Shown here piece after piece: positions 35,762-44,259 of a stretch of 64,000 nt of DNA (position 1 is its first letter; every line of letters starts with the position of its first letter). The notes under the pieces are model-generated. The model was not told where the DNA came from. It saw only the letters and a list, made by a program, of their open reading frames with translations, and searched no databases. This stretch comes from Flavobacterium laiguense. Its GTDB lineage: Bacteria > Bacteroidota > Bacteroidia > Flavobacteriales > Flavobacteriaceae. Made by a program: the position numbers and the translations under genes. The stretch lies in NCBI RefSeq assembly GCF_003097655.1, contig NZ_QCZH01000010.1:38287-102286 (forward strand), in the 5' to 3' direction.

Positions 35762-36637
35762 ATGGAAAATCAAAAAAGCAATTCAAGTCTAAAAGCTGTT
35801 ATAGCTGTTTTAGCTATTTTATTAGTAGGAAGTTTAGTTTATATTTTTAAAATGTCTTCGGAAGTCGAATCGGTACATACTGAAATGACAAAAACCAGTT
35901 CTGAAAAAGAGTCTGTAATGAAAGATTTACAAGACTTAAAGGCTACATATGACGCAGCAATTGCAGAAAACACATCGATGTCTGAGGAATTAATTCAGGA
36001 AAGAGATAAAGTGGTAAGTTTGATGGAAGAACTTAAAAAATCAAGTGGAGATGTATCTAAATTTAAAAATAAAATACAAACTCTTCAAGGGAATATGAAA
36101 GTTTTGATGGCTGAAAATGAAGGTCTGAAAAAACAAAATACAACTTTGACCATTCAACGTGACAGTACGGTTGTTGTTTTGGGAGAATCCAAAAAATTCA
36201 ATGAAGTGTTAGTGGGACAAAATGAAGATCTAGCTAAAACAGTTGAAAAAGGATCTAAATTATCTGTTTTAAACTTGCAAACTGCTGCTTATAAATTAAA
36301 AAGCTCAGGAAAAGAAATTGCAACAGATAAAGCAAGTAGAGCTAATGTTCTTAAAATAAGCTTTACCATTGCTGAAAATTCCATAGCAAAATCTGGTGAT
36401 AAAGATTATTACGTACAAGTGATTGATAGTAAAAATAATGTTTTGGGCGATGCTAAAACGATTACTTTTGGGTCTAAGGAATTAATGTACAGTTTTATTT
36501 CCAGTGTGAAATATGAAAACAAAACAGTTCAAGTTTCTCAGGATTTAGCGGGTAAAGACTTTGCAAAAGGAATGTATACCGTAAATGTGTTTGATAAAGA
36601 TCAATTGGTGTCTTCAACAAATTTCTCTTTGAAATAG
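35762..36637 (+). CDS. Membrane-anchored coiled-coil protein
   Basis: A 291-residue protein I do not recognise by function. An N-terminal membrane helix (about residues 11-30, AVIAVLAILLVGSLVYIF) is followed by a long coiled coil (about 32-170, heptad-rich with KDLQDLKATYDAAIAEN) and a C-terminal beta-type domain (about 195-291, ANVLKISFTIAENSIAKSGDKDYYVQVI). This suggests a periplasmic spacer holding a small domain. The genes on either side are on the other strand, so it is transcribed alone and ends at a terminator. Homologues appear as conserved hypotheticals in flavobacteria, as far as I recall. Confidence 0.75.
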   Translation: MENQKSNSSLKAVIAVLAILLVGSLVYIFKMSSEVESVHTEMTKTSSEKESVMKDLQDLKATYDAAIAENTSMSEELIQERDKVVSLMEELKKSSGDVSKFKNKIQTLQGNMKVLMAENEGLKKQNTTLTIQRDSTVVVLGESKKFNEVLVGQNEDLAKTVEKGSKLSVLNLQTAAYKLKSSGKEIATDKASRANVLKISFTIAENSIAKSGDKDYYVQVIDSKNNVLGDAKTITFGSKELMYSFISSVKYENKTVQVSQDLAGKDFAKGMYTVNVFDKDQLVSSTNFSLK

Positions 36638-36652
36638 TAAGCTACTATAATA

Positions 36653-36690
36653 AAAAAAGAGCGATATTCAATTGAGTATCGCTTTTTTTT
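36653..36690 (+). terminator. Rho-independent terminator
   Basis: AGCGATA (36660-36666) / TATCGCT (36677-36683), with A7 before and T8 after. The loop itself contains TCAATTGA, a small palindrome. Confidence 0.88.
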
Positions 36691-36765
36691 GCTTTAATTC
36701 AAATGATTAAGTTTTTTTGAACTATTCAGAACCTATAATATGAAATTGATTTTTTAATGAAATAA

Positions 36766-36858
36766 AACACGAATTTCACTAATTAGCACTAATTGTTTAA
36801 TTCTTTATTGTAAAAACATTATTTGAACCTATTTATACTCGGACATTAACTCGTGTTG
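36766..36858. repeat. Inverted-repeat relic
   Basis: AACACGAATTTCACTAATT near 36766 and the opposing TCGTGT at 36851-36856 form the ends of a short palindromic stretch, resembling repetitive intergenic sequence. Low support. Confidence 0.3.
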
Positions 36859-36896
36859 CCTTTTGTTAATACTGACTGATTAGTTACTGTGTTTTT

Positions 36897-38132
36897 TTAA
36901 TATATTTTCCCATCTAACATTACACTGTCAATTAAATTACTGCCAAATGCATAAGGCAATTGATAATAAGAGGGAATCGATTTTGTAATGATTAGGTTTG
37001 CTTTTTTTCCTATTGTAATACTTCCATGGGTACTAGAAATACCCATTGCATAAGCACCGTTTATAGTTGCTGCATTTATGGCTTCTTCAGGAGTCATTTT
37101 CATTTTGATGCAAGCGGTAGCCACGACAAAATTCATATTCCCGGATGGAGTAGAACCTGGATTGTAATCGGTTGCAAGTGCCAAAGGAAGACCTGCAGCA
37201 ATCATCTCTCGAGCTGGAGTGTAGGGAATACTCAAAAAATAAGAACAGGATGGTAAAGCCACTGGCATGGTTTCTGTGTTTTTTAAGGCTTCAATATCTT
37301 CCGGTTTCATTATTTCGAGATGGTCTACCGAAAGCGCATTGTATTTTACTCCTGCTTGAATTCCGCCAATAGAATTGAATTGATTGACGTGAATTTTTGG
37401 TTTTAAGCCAAATTGAATCCCCGCTTCCATAATTTGCTCTGTCTCTTCAACAGTGAAATACCCTGTTTCACAAAATACATCTATAAAATCGGCTAATTTA
37501 TTTTTGGCAATTTCGGGAAGCATTTCGTTGATAATACAATCAATGTATCCTTTTTTATTGTCTTTGAAAGCAAGTGGAAAGGCGTGTGCTCCCAGAAAAG
37601 TTGCTTTTATGGTGATAGGGTAGTTTTTTGATAATTGCTGGATAACACGAAGCATTTTGAGTTCTCCATCAATTGTTAGACCATAGCCCGACTTAATTTC
37701 GACGGCTCCAGTACCTAAATACATTACTTCTTCGAGACGCGCTTTAGATTGATTGTAGATTTCTTCTTCCGAGGTTTCGTTGAGTTTTTTGGCTGAATTT
37801 AAGATCCCACCACCACGATTGGCTATTTCTTCATAGGTCATTCCGTTAATGCGATCCACAAACTCTTGCTCGCGATTGCCTGCATAAACGATGTGAGTAT
37901 GACTGTCGCACCAAGAAGGCAAAACTATTTTTCCGGTGGCATCGATAGTTGTATCTACAGCAATTTTAGGCAAATCATCCATAGACCCAAAACCAGCAAT
38001 CAAATCATCTTTGATCAATAAATAGGCGTTTTTTAGTGTTGGTAGTACTGCCATCTCGGCGCCTGAAACTTTTAAAACAGAAGCTTCTCTAACTTGTAGT
38101 AGTTCTTTTATGTTAACGATTAGTGTTGTCAT
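36897..38132 (-). CDS. hutI: Imidazolonepropionase
   Basis: A 411-residue amidohydrolase that converts 4-imidazolone-5-propionate to N-formimidoyl-glutamate, the third step of histidine degradation; its product is the substrate of the HutG-like enzyme at 34639. Visible motifs are the metal-binding SHTHIVYAGNREQEF (about residues 76-90), EIKSGYGLTIDGELKMLRVI, the His segment THFLGAHAFP-like (ATFLGAHAFP), HVNQFNSIGG and ALATDYNPGSTPSGNM. The full length fits HutI. The first two enzymes (HutH, HutU) are not in the window, so the pathway is split. Confidence 0.95.
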   Translation of the reverse strand: MTTLIVNIKELLQVREASVLKVSGAEMAVLPTLKNAYLLIKDDLIAGFGSMDDLPKIAVDTTIDATGKIVLPSWCDSHTHIVYAGNREQEFVDRINGMTYEEIANRGGGILNSAKKLNETSEEEIYNQSKARLEEVMYLGTGAVEIKSGYGLTIDGELKMLRVIQQLSKNYPITIKATFLGAHAFPLAFKDNKKGYIDCIINEMLPEIAKNKLADFIDVFCETGYFTVEETEQIMEAGIQFGLKPKIHVNQFNSIGGIQAGVKYNALSVDHLEIMKPEDIEALKNTETMPVALPSCSYFLSIPYTPAREMIAAGLPLALATDYNPGSTPSGNMNFVVATACIKMKMTPEEAINAATINGAYAMGISSTHGSITIGKKANLIITKSIPSYYQLPYAFGSNLIDSVMLDGKIY

Positions 38133-38222
38133 GCGAAGCTAATATTTGTTTTTTATAGGAACATGGTATCGCCATTCTTCATGTATTTATGTTATTTGAA
38201 TCATGGCGATTTTATTTTTTAT

Positions 38223-39272
38223 TTATTCAGAAACAGTTATTTCAAACATTTTATCCCAATTTTTACCAGTAATAAATATGGTTTTTGTCTTTGGGTTGTA
38301 AGCAATTCCGTTTAATACATCTTCTGGGGTTACTTTTAGGAATTTACGCAAACCAGACATGTCCAAAATTCCTTCCACAGCTCCGTTATTTGGGTTTACC
38401 ACTGCAATGGCATCTTTTTGGAAAACATTAGTATAGATTTTACCATTAATCCATTCCAGTTCATTTACAGCCTTAATTTTCGAACTTCCGGAATACACAT
38501 TGATATTGTCAATCATTTTTAGGGTTTTGGGATCTACTTTCCAAATCTTCTCTGTTCCGTCTGTTTGATAAATGTAGGTACCATCATTGGTCATTCCCCA
38601 ACCTTCAATATCTTTGTCATAAGTAAATGATTTTTCTAGTTTCAAAGTTTTAGCATTATATATAAAGCCTGTTTTTTCTTCCCAGGTCAATTGGTATAGT
38701 TTGCCATTTATAAAGGTGATTCCTTCTCCAAAGTACTTGGAATCCAAATCAATTTGTTTGTAAATCTTACCTGTTTTATAATCGTATTTTCTAAAATAAG
38801 AACTCCCTTTTTGTCCGGTACTTTCATATAAAGTGTCTTTATAGAATTCTAATCCTTCTGTAAAAGAATTTGTGTCGTGCGGAAAAGTATTTACAATTTT
38901 ATATTTTAATAATTTGGGTTGCACATTCGAAACTAATTCGACTCTTGCCGTTGCTTCTGAGTTTTCTCCGCCAAAATAAACTAAAGCTTTTAGGTATTGG
39001 TAGCCCAGTTTTTGTTCTTTCAATTCAAATTTAAGTTGCTCTAAACCTTTTGTCGAACCTACTTTTTTATCGTTTACATAATAGATAATACTGTCAATTG
39101 TTTTAGAATTTGGGTTCAAAACACCCAAAGAAAGGACGTCTTCGGGCAGGTATTGTGACTTAAAATTAGAATTATCGAAGGTAAATATAGAATTTTCACC
39201 TTTTTTTGTTGCTTCACAATTTACTAAAGTGATTCCTAATAAAATGATAAATAGGAAGTTATAATTTTTCAT
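38223..39272 (-). CDS. Glutaminyl-peptide cyclotransferase family lipoprotein
   Basis: A 349-residue protein with a lipoprotein signal (FIILLGITLVNC, lipobox cysteine near residue 20). The C-terminal 250 residues match the glutamine cyclotransferase beta-propeller family: VNTFPHDTNSFTEGLEFYKDTLYESTGQKGSS, FGEGITFINGKLYQLTWEEKTG, ELEWINGKIYTNVFQKD and DVLNGIAYNPKTKTIFITGKNWDKMFE. Members form pyroglutamate at the N-terminus of peptides and proteins. The 100-residue N-terminal part looks like an Ig-like domain. The gene is divergent from the SRP RNA. Confidence 0.9.
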   Translation of the reverse strand: MKNYNFLFIILLGITLVNCEATKKGENSIFTFDNSNFKSQYLPEDVLSLGVLNPNSKTIDSIIYYVNDKKVGSTKGLEQLKFELKEQKLGYQYLKALVYFGGENSEATARVELVSNVQPKLLKYKIVNTFPHDTNSFTEGLEFYKDTLYESTGQKGSSYFRKYDYKTGKIYKQIDLDSKYFGEGITFINGKLYQLTWEEKTGFIYNAKTLKLEKSFTYDKDIEGWGMTNDGTYIYQTDGTEKIWKVDPKTLKMIDNINVYSGSSKIKAVNELEWINGKIYTNVFQKDAIAVVNPNNGAVEGILDMSGLRKFLKVTPEDVLNGIAYNPKTKTIFITGKNWDKMFEITVSE

Positions 39273-39327
39273 AGTTTTAATATTTTAAAAAGCCAATATA
39301 CAACGATAATTTTAAGGTGCAAAGCTC

Positions 39328-39357
39328 TTGCAAAGATATAAAAAGATTGTATATTTG
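39328..39357 (+). promoter_or_regulatory. Promoter of the SRP RNA
   Basis: TTG (39328-39330), a 19-base spacer and TATATTTG (39350-39357) match the Bacteroidota promoter consensus. The start point would be about 39363, at the beginning of the RNA. Confidence 0.8.
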
Positions 39358-39361
39358 CACC

Positions 39362-39464
39362 GGCAAGTCCTACACGACCAGCTCCTGCAGACTCCCCCAG
39401 GATGGGAACATAGCAAGGGTACGTGGTTGAGCGGTGCGATGTAGGTCGCTTGCCATTTTTTTTT
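39362..39464 (+). ncRNA. ffs: Signal recognition particle RNA (small bacterial 4.5S type)
   Basis: About 93 bases (39362-39454) fold into one long hairpin: GGCAAG (39362-39367) pairs with CTTGCC (39449-39454), CCTACA (from 39369) with TGTAGG (39440-39445), and the tip carries the conserved asymmetric loop with GGGAACATAGCAAGGG, the Ffh-binding region. A T9 run follows as terminator. The RNA with Ffh protein targets membrane proteins to the translocon. A minus-strand reading frame covers this region, but the RNA explains the sequence. Confidence 0.93.
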
Positions 39465-39482
39465 AAATTATACAAAAGTAGT

Positions 39483-39504
39483 CTTCCTTCGGGAGGATTT
39501 TTTT
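39483..39504 (+). terminator. UUCG-loop terminator
   Basis: CTTCC-TTCG-GGAGG (39483-39496) followed by a T7 run: a compact second terminator after the SRP RNA. Confidence 0.8.
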
Positions 39505-39611
39505 ATTTTCGGACCTTTCTTAATTAGGTATAGATTGTACTCGACTTGGTAAACGGTCTAAAATAAAGTACATTGGCTTATAAATACATCTATTAATCAC
39601 AACACCAAACA

Positions 39612-40415
39612 ATGAATAAAGTAGTATTAATTACAGGAGGATCTTCGGGAATTGGGAAATCTATTGGGGAATTTTTGCATCATAAAGGATTTGTGGTGTA
39701 TGGTACGAGTAGAAATCCGGAACGTATTCTTAATTCGGTTTTTCCTTTAATAGCTTTAGATGTTAGGAATGTAGATTCAATTCATTTGGCTGTTGCCAAA
39801 GTGATAGCAATTTCGGGAAGACTAGATGTAGTAATTAACAATGCTGGTGTTGGTATTACTGGTCCTTTGGAAGAAATTCCGATGAATGAAATTAAAAATA
39901 ATTTTGAAACCAATTTTTTTGGTCCAATTGAAGTAATGAAGGCAGCATTGCCACAAATGCGTGAACAACATTCGGGTTTGATCATTAATGTAACCTCAAT
40001 TGCGGGATATATGGGCTTACCATATCGCAGTATTTATTCGGCGTCCAAAGGAGCTTTAGAGTTAATTACCGAAGCATTGAGAATGGAGGTTAAGTCTTTT
40101 GGAATACGAATTGCCAATATTGCTCCAGGTGATTTTGCAACAAATATTGCTGCAGGGCGTTTTCATGCTCCAGTAATTAAAGGTTCAGCTTATGAGGTGC
40201 CTTACGGGAATAACCTAAAAACCATGGATGAGCACGTAGATAGTGGTAGTAATCCAAACGAAATGGCAGAAGCAGTTTATGCGGTAATTCAAAATCCAAA
40301 TCCGAAAATACATTATAAAGTTGGTGCTTTTATGCAAAAGTTTTCTATTGTATTAAAAAGAGTGCTTCCAGATAAAGTATATGAAAAAATGCTTATGAAT
40401 CATTATAAGTTGTAA
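39612..40415 (+). CDS. Short-chain dehydrogenase/reductase
   Basis: A 267-residue NAD(P)-dependent oxidoreductase. It shows the classical SDR cofactor motif TGGSSGIGKSIG (residues 8-19), NNAGVGITG (about 77), the catalytic serine in NVTSIAGYMG and the Tyr-Lys pair in YRSIYSASKGAL. The arginine-containing TSRNPER segment after strand 2 suggests NADP preference. The C-terminal part (EVPYGNNLKTMDEH, YKVGAFMQKF) resembles the family I know as YusZ-type SDRs of unknown substrate. It is transcribed alone and precedes the aldolase. Confidence 0.9.
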   Translation: MNKVVLITGGSSGIGKSIGEFLHHKGFVVYGTSRNPERILNSVFPLIALDVRNVDSIHLAVAKVIAISGRLDVVINNAGVGITGPLEEIPMNEIKNNFETNFFGPIEVMKAALPQMREQHSGLIINVTSIAGYMGLPYRSIYSASKGALELITEALRMEVKSFGIRIANIAPGDFATNIAAGRFHAPVIKGSAYEVPYGNNLKTMDEHVDSGSNPNEMAEAVYAVIQNPNPKIHYKVGAFMQKFSIVLKRVLPDKVYEKMLMNHYKL

Positions 40416-40520
40416 GGTTAGACGGATAGATAATAGACGGATAGATGAAAGATACTAGAAGAGTAATTTGATTATTCGATTTTTTTGAATTGATTTTTGA
40501 TATTGTAATTGAAATTGCAA

Positions 40521-40549
40521 TTGTTATTGATATTGATTTCGTAATTTTG
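40521..40549 (+). promoter_or_regulatory. Promoter of the aldolase gene
   Basis: TTG (40521-40523), an 18-base spacer and TAATTTTG (40542-40549). The start point would be near 40556, about 35 bases before the ATG. Confidence 0.7.
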
Positions 40550-40589
40550 CACCTAATTTTTCGAACACACAATTAAATATAAATATATT

Positions 40590-41246
40590 ATGAAATTTTT
40601 TATTGACACAGCTAATTTAGCTCAAATTAAAGAAGCACAAGCATTAGGCGTTTTAGACGGAGTTACGACTAATCCAACTTTGATGGCTAAAGAAGGAATT
40701 ACTGGAAAAAACAACATCTTGAAACATTATGTTGATATCTGTAATTTGGTTGATGGTGATGTAAGTGCCGAAGTAAACGCACTAGATTACGATGGAATGA
40801 TTAAAGAAGGTGAGGAATTGGCTGATTTACACGAGCAAATCGTAGTTAAATTGCCAATGACTAAAGAAGGAGTAATGGCTGCTAAATATTTTTCTGATAA
40901 AGATATTAAAACAAATGTAACTTTAGTTTTTTCTGTTGGGCAAGCTTTATTGGCTGCTAAAGCTGGAGCTACTTATGTTTCTCCATTTATTGGTCGTTTG
41001 GATGATGTTTCTACTGATGGTTTAGCACTTATTGAAGAAATACGTCTAGTATATGATAACTATGGTTACGAAACTCAAATTCTTGCAGCTTCTGTTCGTC
41101 ATACTATGCATATTGTAAACTGTGCAAAAATTGGTGCAGATGTTATGACAGGACCATTATCTGCTATTTATGGTTTATTGAAACACCCATTGACAGATAT
41201 CGGATTGGCTCAGTTTGTTGCTGATTTCGAGAAAGGAAACAAGTAA
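40590..41246 (+). CDS. fsa: Fructose-6-phosphate aldolase / TalC-type transaldolase
   Basis: A 218-residue small-type transaldolase. The N-terminal [29 protein letters not shown] and the Schiff-base lysine in [10 protein letters not shown] (about residue 86) are typical; [14 protein letters not shown] and [11 protein letters not shown] follow. It either cleaves fructose 6-phosphate to dihydroxyacetone and glyceraldehyde 3-phosphate or acts as a transaldolase; sequence alone cannot settle which. A single gene with its own promoter and a strong terminator. Confidence 0.93.
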   Translation: MKFFIDTANLAQIKEAQALGVLDGVTTNPTLMAKEGITGKNNILKHYVDICNLVDGDVSAEVNALDYDGMIKEGEELADLHEQIVVKLPMTKEGVMAAKYFSDKDIKTNVTLVFSVGQALLAAKAGATYVSPFIGRLDDVSTDGLALIEEIRLVYDNYGYETQILAASVRHTMHIVNCAKIGADVMTGPLSAIYGLLKHPLTDIGLAQFVADFEKGNK

Positions 41247-41325
41247 GAAAAAAGTTTTCAGTTTACAGTTTTCAGTTCCGAAACTTGCGGGATAGTAATC
41301 AGTGATTAGTCTACTTTTGAATAAA

Positions 41326-41367
41326 ATAAAATCCCATTTTACTAATTTGTAAAATGGGATTTTTATT
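41326..41367. terminator. Bidirectional terminator
   Basis: A perfect 15-bp stem, AAAATCCCATTTTAC (41328-41342) / GTAAAATGGGATTTT (41349-41363), with T-rich tail, lies between the convergent aldolase and permease genes. Confidence 0.9.
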
Positions 41368-41412
41368 TGTACTCGTTTTACTGAATACTGCAATCTGAAA
41401 ACTGAATACTTC

Positions 41413-42849
41413 TTAGTGTCCTCCAGCAATTTTCTTGTCAAAATCGATTCCATGACTTTTTAATATTCCGCTTACTTTCCATGCATAAAAAACTAAATAA
41501 GCAAAACAAAGAACACCTACAATATAACTATTTTGGATACCGATACTTTCTGAAACAAAGCCTTGAAACCAACTAACAACACCACCACCCATAATCATCA
41601 TGATTAAGAAGCTACTTCCTTGACTAGTGTGTTTCCCTAAACCGCTAACAGCTAAAGTAAAGATACATGGCCAAAGTGTACTGCAAAATAAACCAACACT
41701 TGTAATGGCATAAACACTAACCATTCCGCTTGTTGTCATTCCTATTAGTAAGGCTATAATTCCTAGAGTAGAAAATATAAGCAACATTCTGGCTGGATTT
41801 CCCTTACTGGCGATATCGGCAGCAATTAATATTAAAATGACTAATCCATATACGTAGAAAGGAGTTAAATCGTGTTTCGCTATTGCATTTACGGCTAAGA
41901 AAACTCCAAACGCCAAATAAGGGGCTAAAAAACGAAGTATTTTTTGTAAACTCATGTCGTTTGTAAATGCTTCAACTGCACCTGTCCAACGACCAATCAT
42001 CAAACTCGCCCAATATAAAGAGATGTAAGGAGCAATATCTTGCAGACTAAATCCTAATTTTGTTTCCATATAAGCAGGTAAATTACTTGCTGTAGAAACT
42101 TCAACTCCAACATATAAGAAAATGGCAATCATCCCTAAAACCAATTGGGAGTAATGTAAAGCTGTTTTTTTTGTTGGTTTTCCTTCGTTTTCCATTTCAT
42201 CAATTAATTTTGGTTTGTCTGGAAGAGAAGAAAATTTTAATAATATCGCTACTATCAAAAATGCTAATCCAAGTATTAAGTAAGGAATTTTAACACTTTC
42301 GATACTCATGCTTGTAGTACCATTGGCATTGGTTCCAAAAATAGCAAAACTTACAATTAAGGGGCCAATAGTAGTTCCTAGATTGTTAATTCCGCCTGCC
42401 ATGGTAAGACGTTGTGAACCTGTAGAAATAGGCCCTAATGCTATTGCTAAAGGGTTTGCCACTGTTTGTTGCAATGAAAAACCTAAAGCGACAATGAATA
42501 AACCAGTTAGCATTAAAGGAAACGAATGAGTGTTTGCCGCAGGATAGAACAATAAAGTTCCAAGAGCAGAAATACCTAATCCTAATGACAACCCGTTTTT
42601 ATAACCTATTTTATTAACTAGATCTTCTTTGATTAAAACTGAAACAAGCATATAGATTATGGAACCAACGGTATAAGCAATATAGAATGCTAATGACACT
42701 AATTGGCTTTCACCTTGTGATAAATCAAAGGCTTTTTTGAATACGGGAATTAAAATGTCATTACTTGCAGCTACAAATCCCCAAAAGAAGAATACGATGG
42801 CTAAAGGGATAAATTGACCCCATTTGGTCTGTGAATTTTCTGAACTCAT
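41413..42849 (-). CDS. FHS-type sugar MFS permease (probable N-acetylglucosamine or related sugar)
   Basis: A 478-residue permease with about 12 transmembrane segments. It resembles the fucose-galactose-hexose family (FucP/NagP-like): FFFWGFVAASNDILIPVFKKAF at residues 19-40, SLQQTVANPLAIALGP (about 133-148) with the Asn-Pro pair of this family, and GGINNLGTTIGPLIVSF. It brings a monosaccharide across the inner membrane with protons. Its neighbours (SusCD, NagB fusion, GH20) point to an amino sugar. It is followed upstream by the two-component system on the same strand, 708 bases away. Confidence 0.88.
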   Translation of the reverse strand: MSSENSQTKWGQFIPLAIVFFFWGFVAASNDILIPVFKKAFDLSQGESQLVSLAFYIAYTVGSIIYMLVSVLIKEDLVNKIGYKNGLSLGLGISALGTLLFYPAANTHSFPLMLTGLFIVALGFSLQQTVANPLAIALGPISTGSQRLTMAGGINNLGTTIGPLIVSFAIFGTNANGTTSMSIESVKIPYLILGLAFLIVAILLKFSSLPDKPKLIDEMENEGKPTKKTALHYSQLVLGMIAIFLYVGVEVSTASNLPAYMETKLGFSLQDIAPYISLYWASLMIGRWTGAVEAFTNDMSLQKILRFLAPYLAFGVFLAVNAIAKHDLTPFYVYGLVILILIAADIASKGNPARMLLIFSTLGIIALLIGMTTSGMVSVYAITSVGLFCSTLWPCIFTLAVSGLGKHTSQGSSFLIMMIMGGGVVSWFQGFVSESIGIQNSYIVGVLCFAYLVFYAWKVSGILKSHGIDFDKKIAGGH

Positions 42850-43365
42850 AATTTAAAATTTAATTTTTTAGTTAATAATTTGTTTTTTTGATGCTGCAAG
42901 AGTGTAAATATATTTGTTAGGAATTTCTAAAAAAAATTAAAGGGGATAATTTTTTTTACTTTTATATAAACGACATAAATTCTTCAACAAAGTGATTTTT
43001 TTTGGGAAAAATAGACCGTTAAAATTCATTATTAATGATTGTCAGAATGAAAAAGGATGTACTATTGTCTAAAAAGTAATTCGTGTTACTTAGATTTAAA
43101 AAAAACTAAGTTTATCTATTTTCAAATAGAATCTTAAAATTAGTGACTTGCATAGAATTAAATGAATGAAATTTTAAAGTCAAAATAATAGCCATTAGAA
43201 TTCATTAAGCTTTGAGCTTAAATAATCTTTAATTTCTTTGTGGTTAAAGAAAAGTCTGAAATTGAATTTGCATTTATTTATAGGAGAGGCTCAAAAAATA
43301 ATAGTTGCATTCTTAATGGTGTAAAAAAGTAAAACACAAATGAATTTGAATTTATAGTTTCAGCC
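42850..43365. other. Intergenic region upstream of the permease
   Basis: About 515 AT-rich bases with no coding potential I can support. It must hold the minus-strand permease promoter; the closest match, TATATTTA on the minus strand near 42913, is not perfect. No repeats noticed before 43366. Confidence 0.4.
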
Positions 43366-43448
43366 AAAAAAAAGTCTTCTGACATTTCGATATTCGGGTA
43401 TTATTCAGTTAGAAATAAAATATCAAATTCTCAGAAGGTTTTTTTTAA
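43366..43448. repeat. Large structured inverted repeat, probable terminator of the two-component genes
   Basis: An A8 run and CTTCTGA (43376-43382) pair with TCAGAAG (43431-43437) and a T8 run. Inside, ATTT-C-GATATT pairs with AATATC-AAAT. The whole 80-base hairpin could end transcripts on either strand and lies about 110 bases downstream of the LytTR gene. Confidence 0.5.
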
Positions 43449-43557
43449 GGTGTAGAGTGAGTTTGTAAATATAAAACTCAGTTTATCAGTGTGTTGTGGT
43501 TGTTTTTGTTCGGCTTTTAATTTCTTAAAAAAAACAAGGAAATAAAAAAATGATTTT

Positions 43558-44259
43558 TTATTCTAATATTCTAATTTTCACTTCCTTGCTGTAATTTCGT
43601 CCAATAGGAATAGTATAAGAGTTTATATGTATTCGATTCCCTTCAATTGATTTTACCTTGTTTAATGCTATAGTGAATGATTTATGAATTCGCATAAATC
43701 GATCTGCAGGCATTTCTTCGGTCAAGGATGTTAATGATTTGTGCGTAATATACGTTTTATCAGTAGTTGCCACTTTAATATATTCTTTCATTCCTTCTAT
43801 AAAAAGAATTTCATCAATATTTATTTTGACCATTTTTTTATCGACTTTAATAAAAATATGGGGTTCTATGCGATGGTTATCGACCTTAATATTATTTTTT
43901 AAATTAAAATCGGCTTCAATTTTATGAATGGATTTAATGAATCTTGGTAAAGGAATAGGTTTTACCAAATAATCAAGTACTTCTAGATCATAACTTTCTG
44001 CAGCAAATTCCCTGAAAGCAGTGGTTATAATGATACGGGTCTTTTTTTCGAGAAGACTTATTAGTTCAAATCCGGTCATCATAGGCATATTGATGTCTAA
44101 AAAAACAACATCAACACTATTGGTATTTATAAATTCAAGCCCTTCTAATGAATTGTTAAATGTACCAATTACCTCAAATTCTGAAAAATTATCAAAATAA
44201 TTAAGTAATACTTTTATAGCTAATGGTTCGTCGTCTATCAATACACATTTAATCTTCAT
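43558..44259 (-). CDS. LytTR-family response regulator
   Basis: A 233-residue regulator. The N-terminal receiver domain (residues 1-120) has Asp56 in VVFLDINMP as phospho-acceptor and the conserved DDEP near residue 10. The C-terminal LytTR DNA-binding domain (about 133-233) shows KVDKKMVKINIDEILFIEGMKEYIKV, THKSLTSL and FMRIHKSFTIALNKV. It overlaps the kinase gene by 11 bases, so the pair is translationally coupled. It is encoded divergently from the susC-like gene and probably controls it. Confidence 0.94.
   Translation of the reverse strand: MKIKCVLIDDEPLAIKVLLNYFDNFSEFEVIGTFNNSLEGLEFINTNSVDVVFLDINMPMMTGFELISLLEKKTRIIITTAFREFAAESYDLEVLDYLVKPIPLPRFIKSIHKIEADFNLKNNIKVDNHRIEPHIFIKVDKKMVKINIDEILFIEGMKEYIKVATTDKTYITHKSLTSLTEEMPADRFMRIHKSFTIALNKVKSIEGNRIHINSYTIPIGRNYSKEVKIRILE

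Noticed and set aside
35677..35763. N-terminal extension of the HutG-like protein
   Set aside because: It would overlap the divergent gene, contains a promoter box and reads as Tyr/Asn-rich non-protein sequence.
39269..39475. 68-residue minus-strand frame
   Set aside because: It overlies the SRP RNA, whose stem, tip loop, promoter and terminator explain the sequence.
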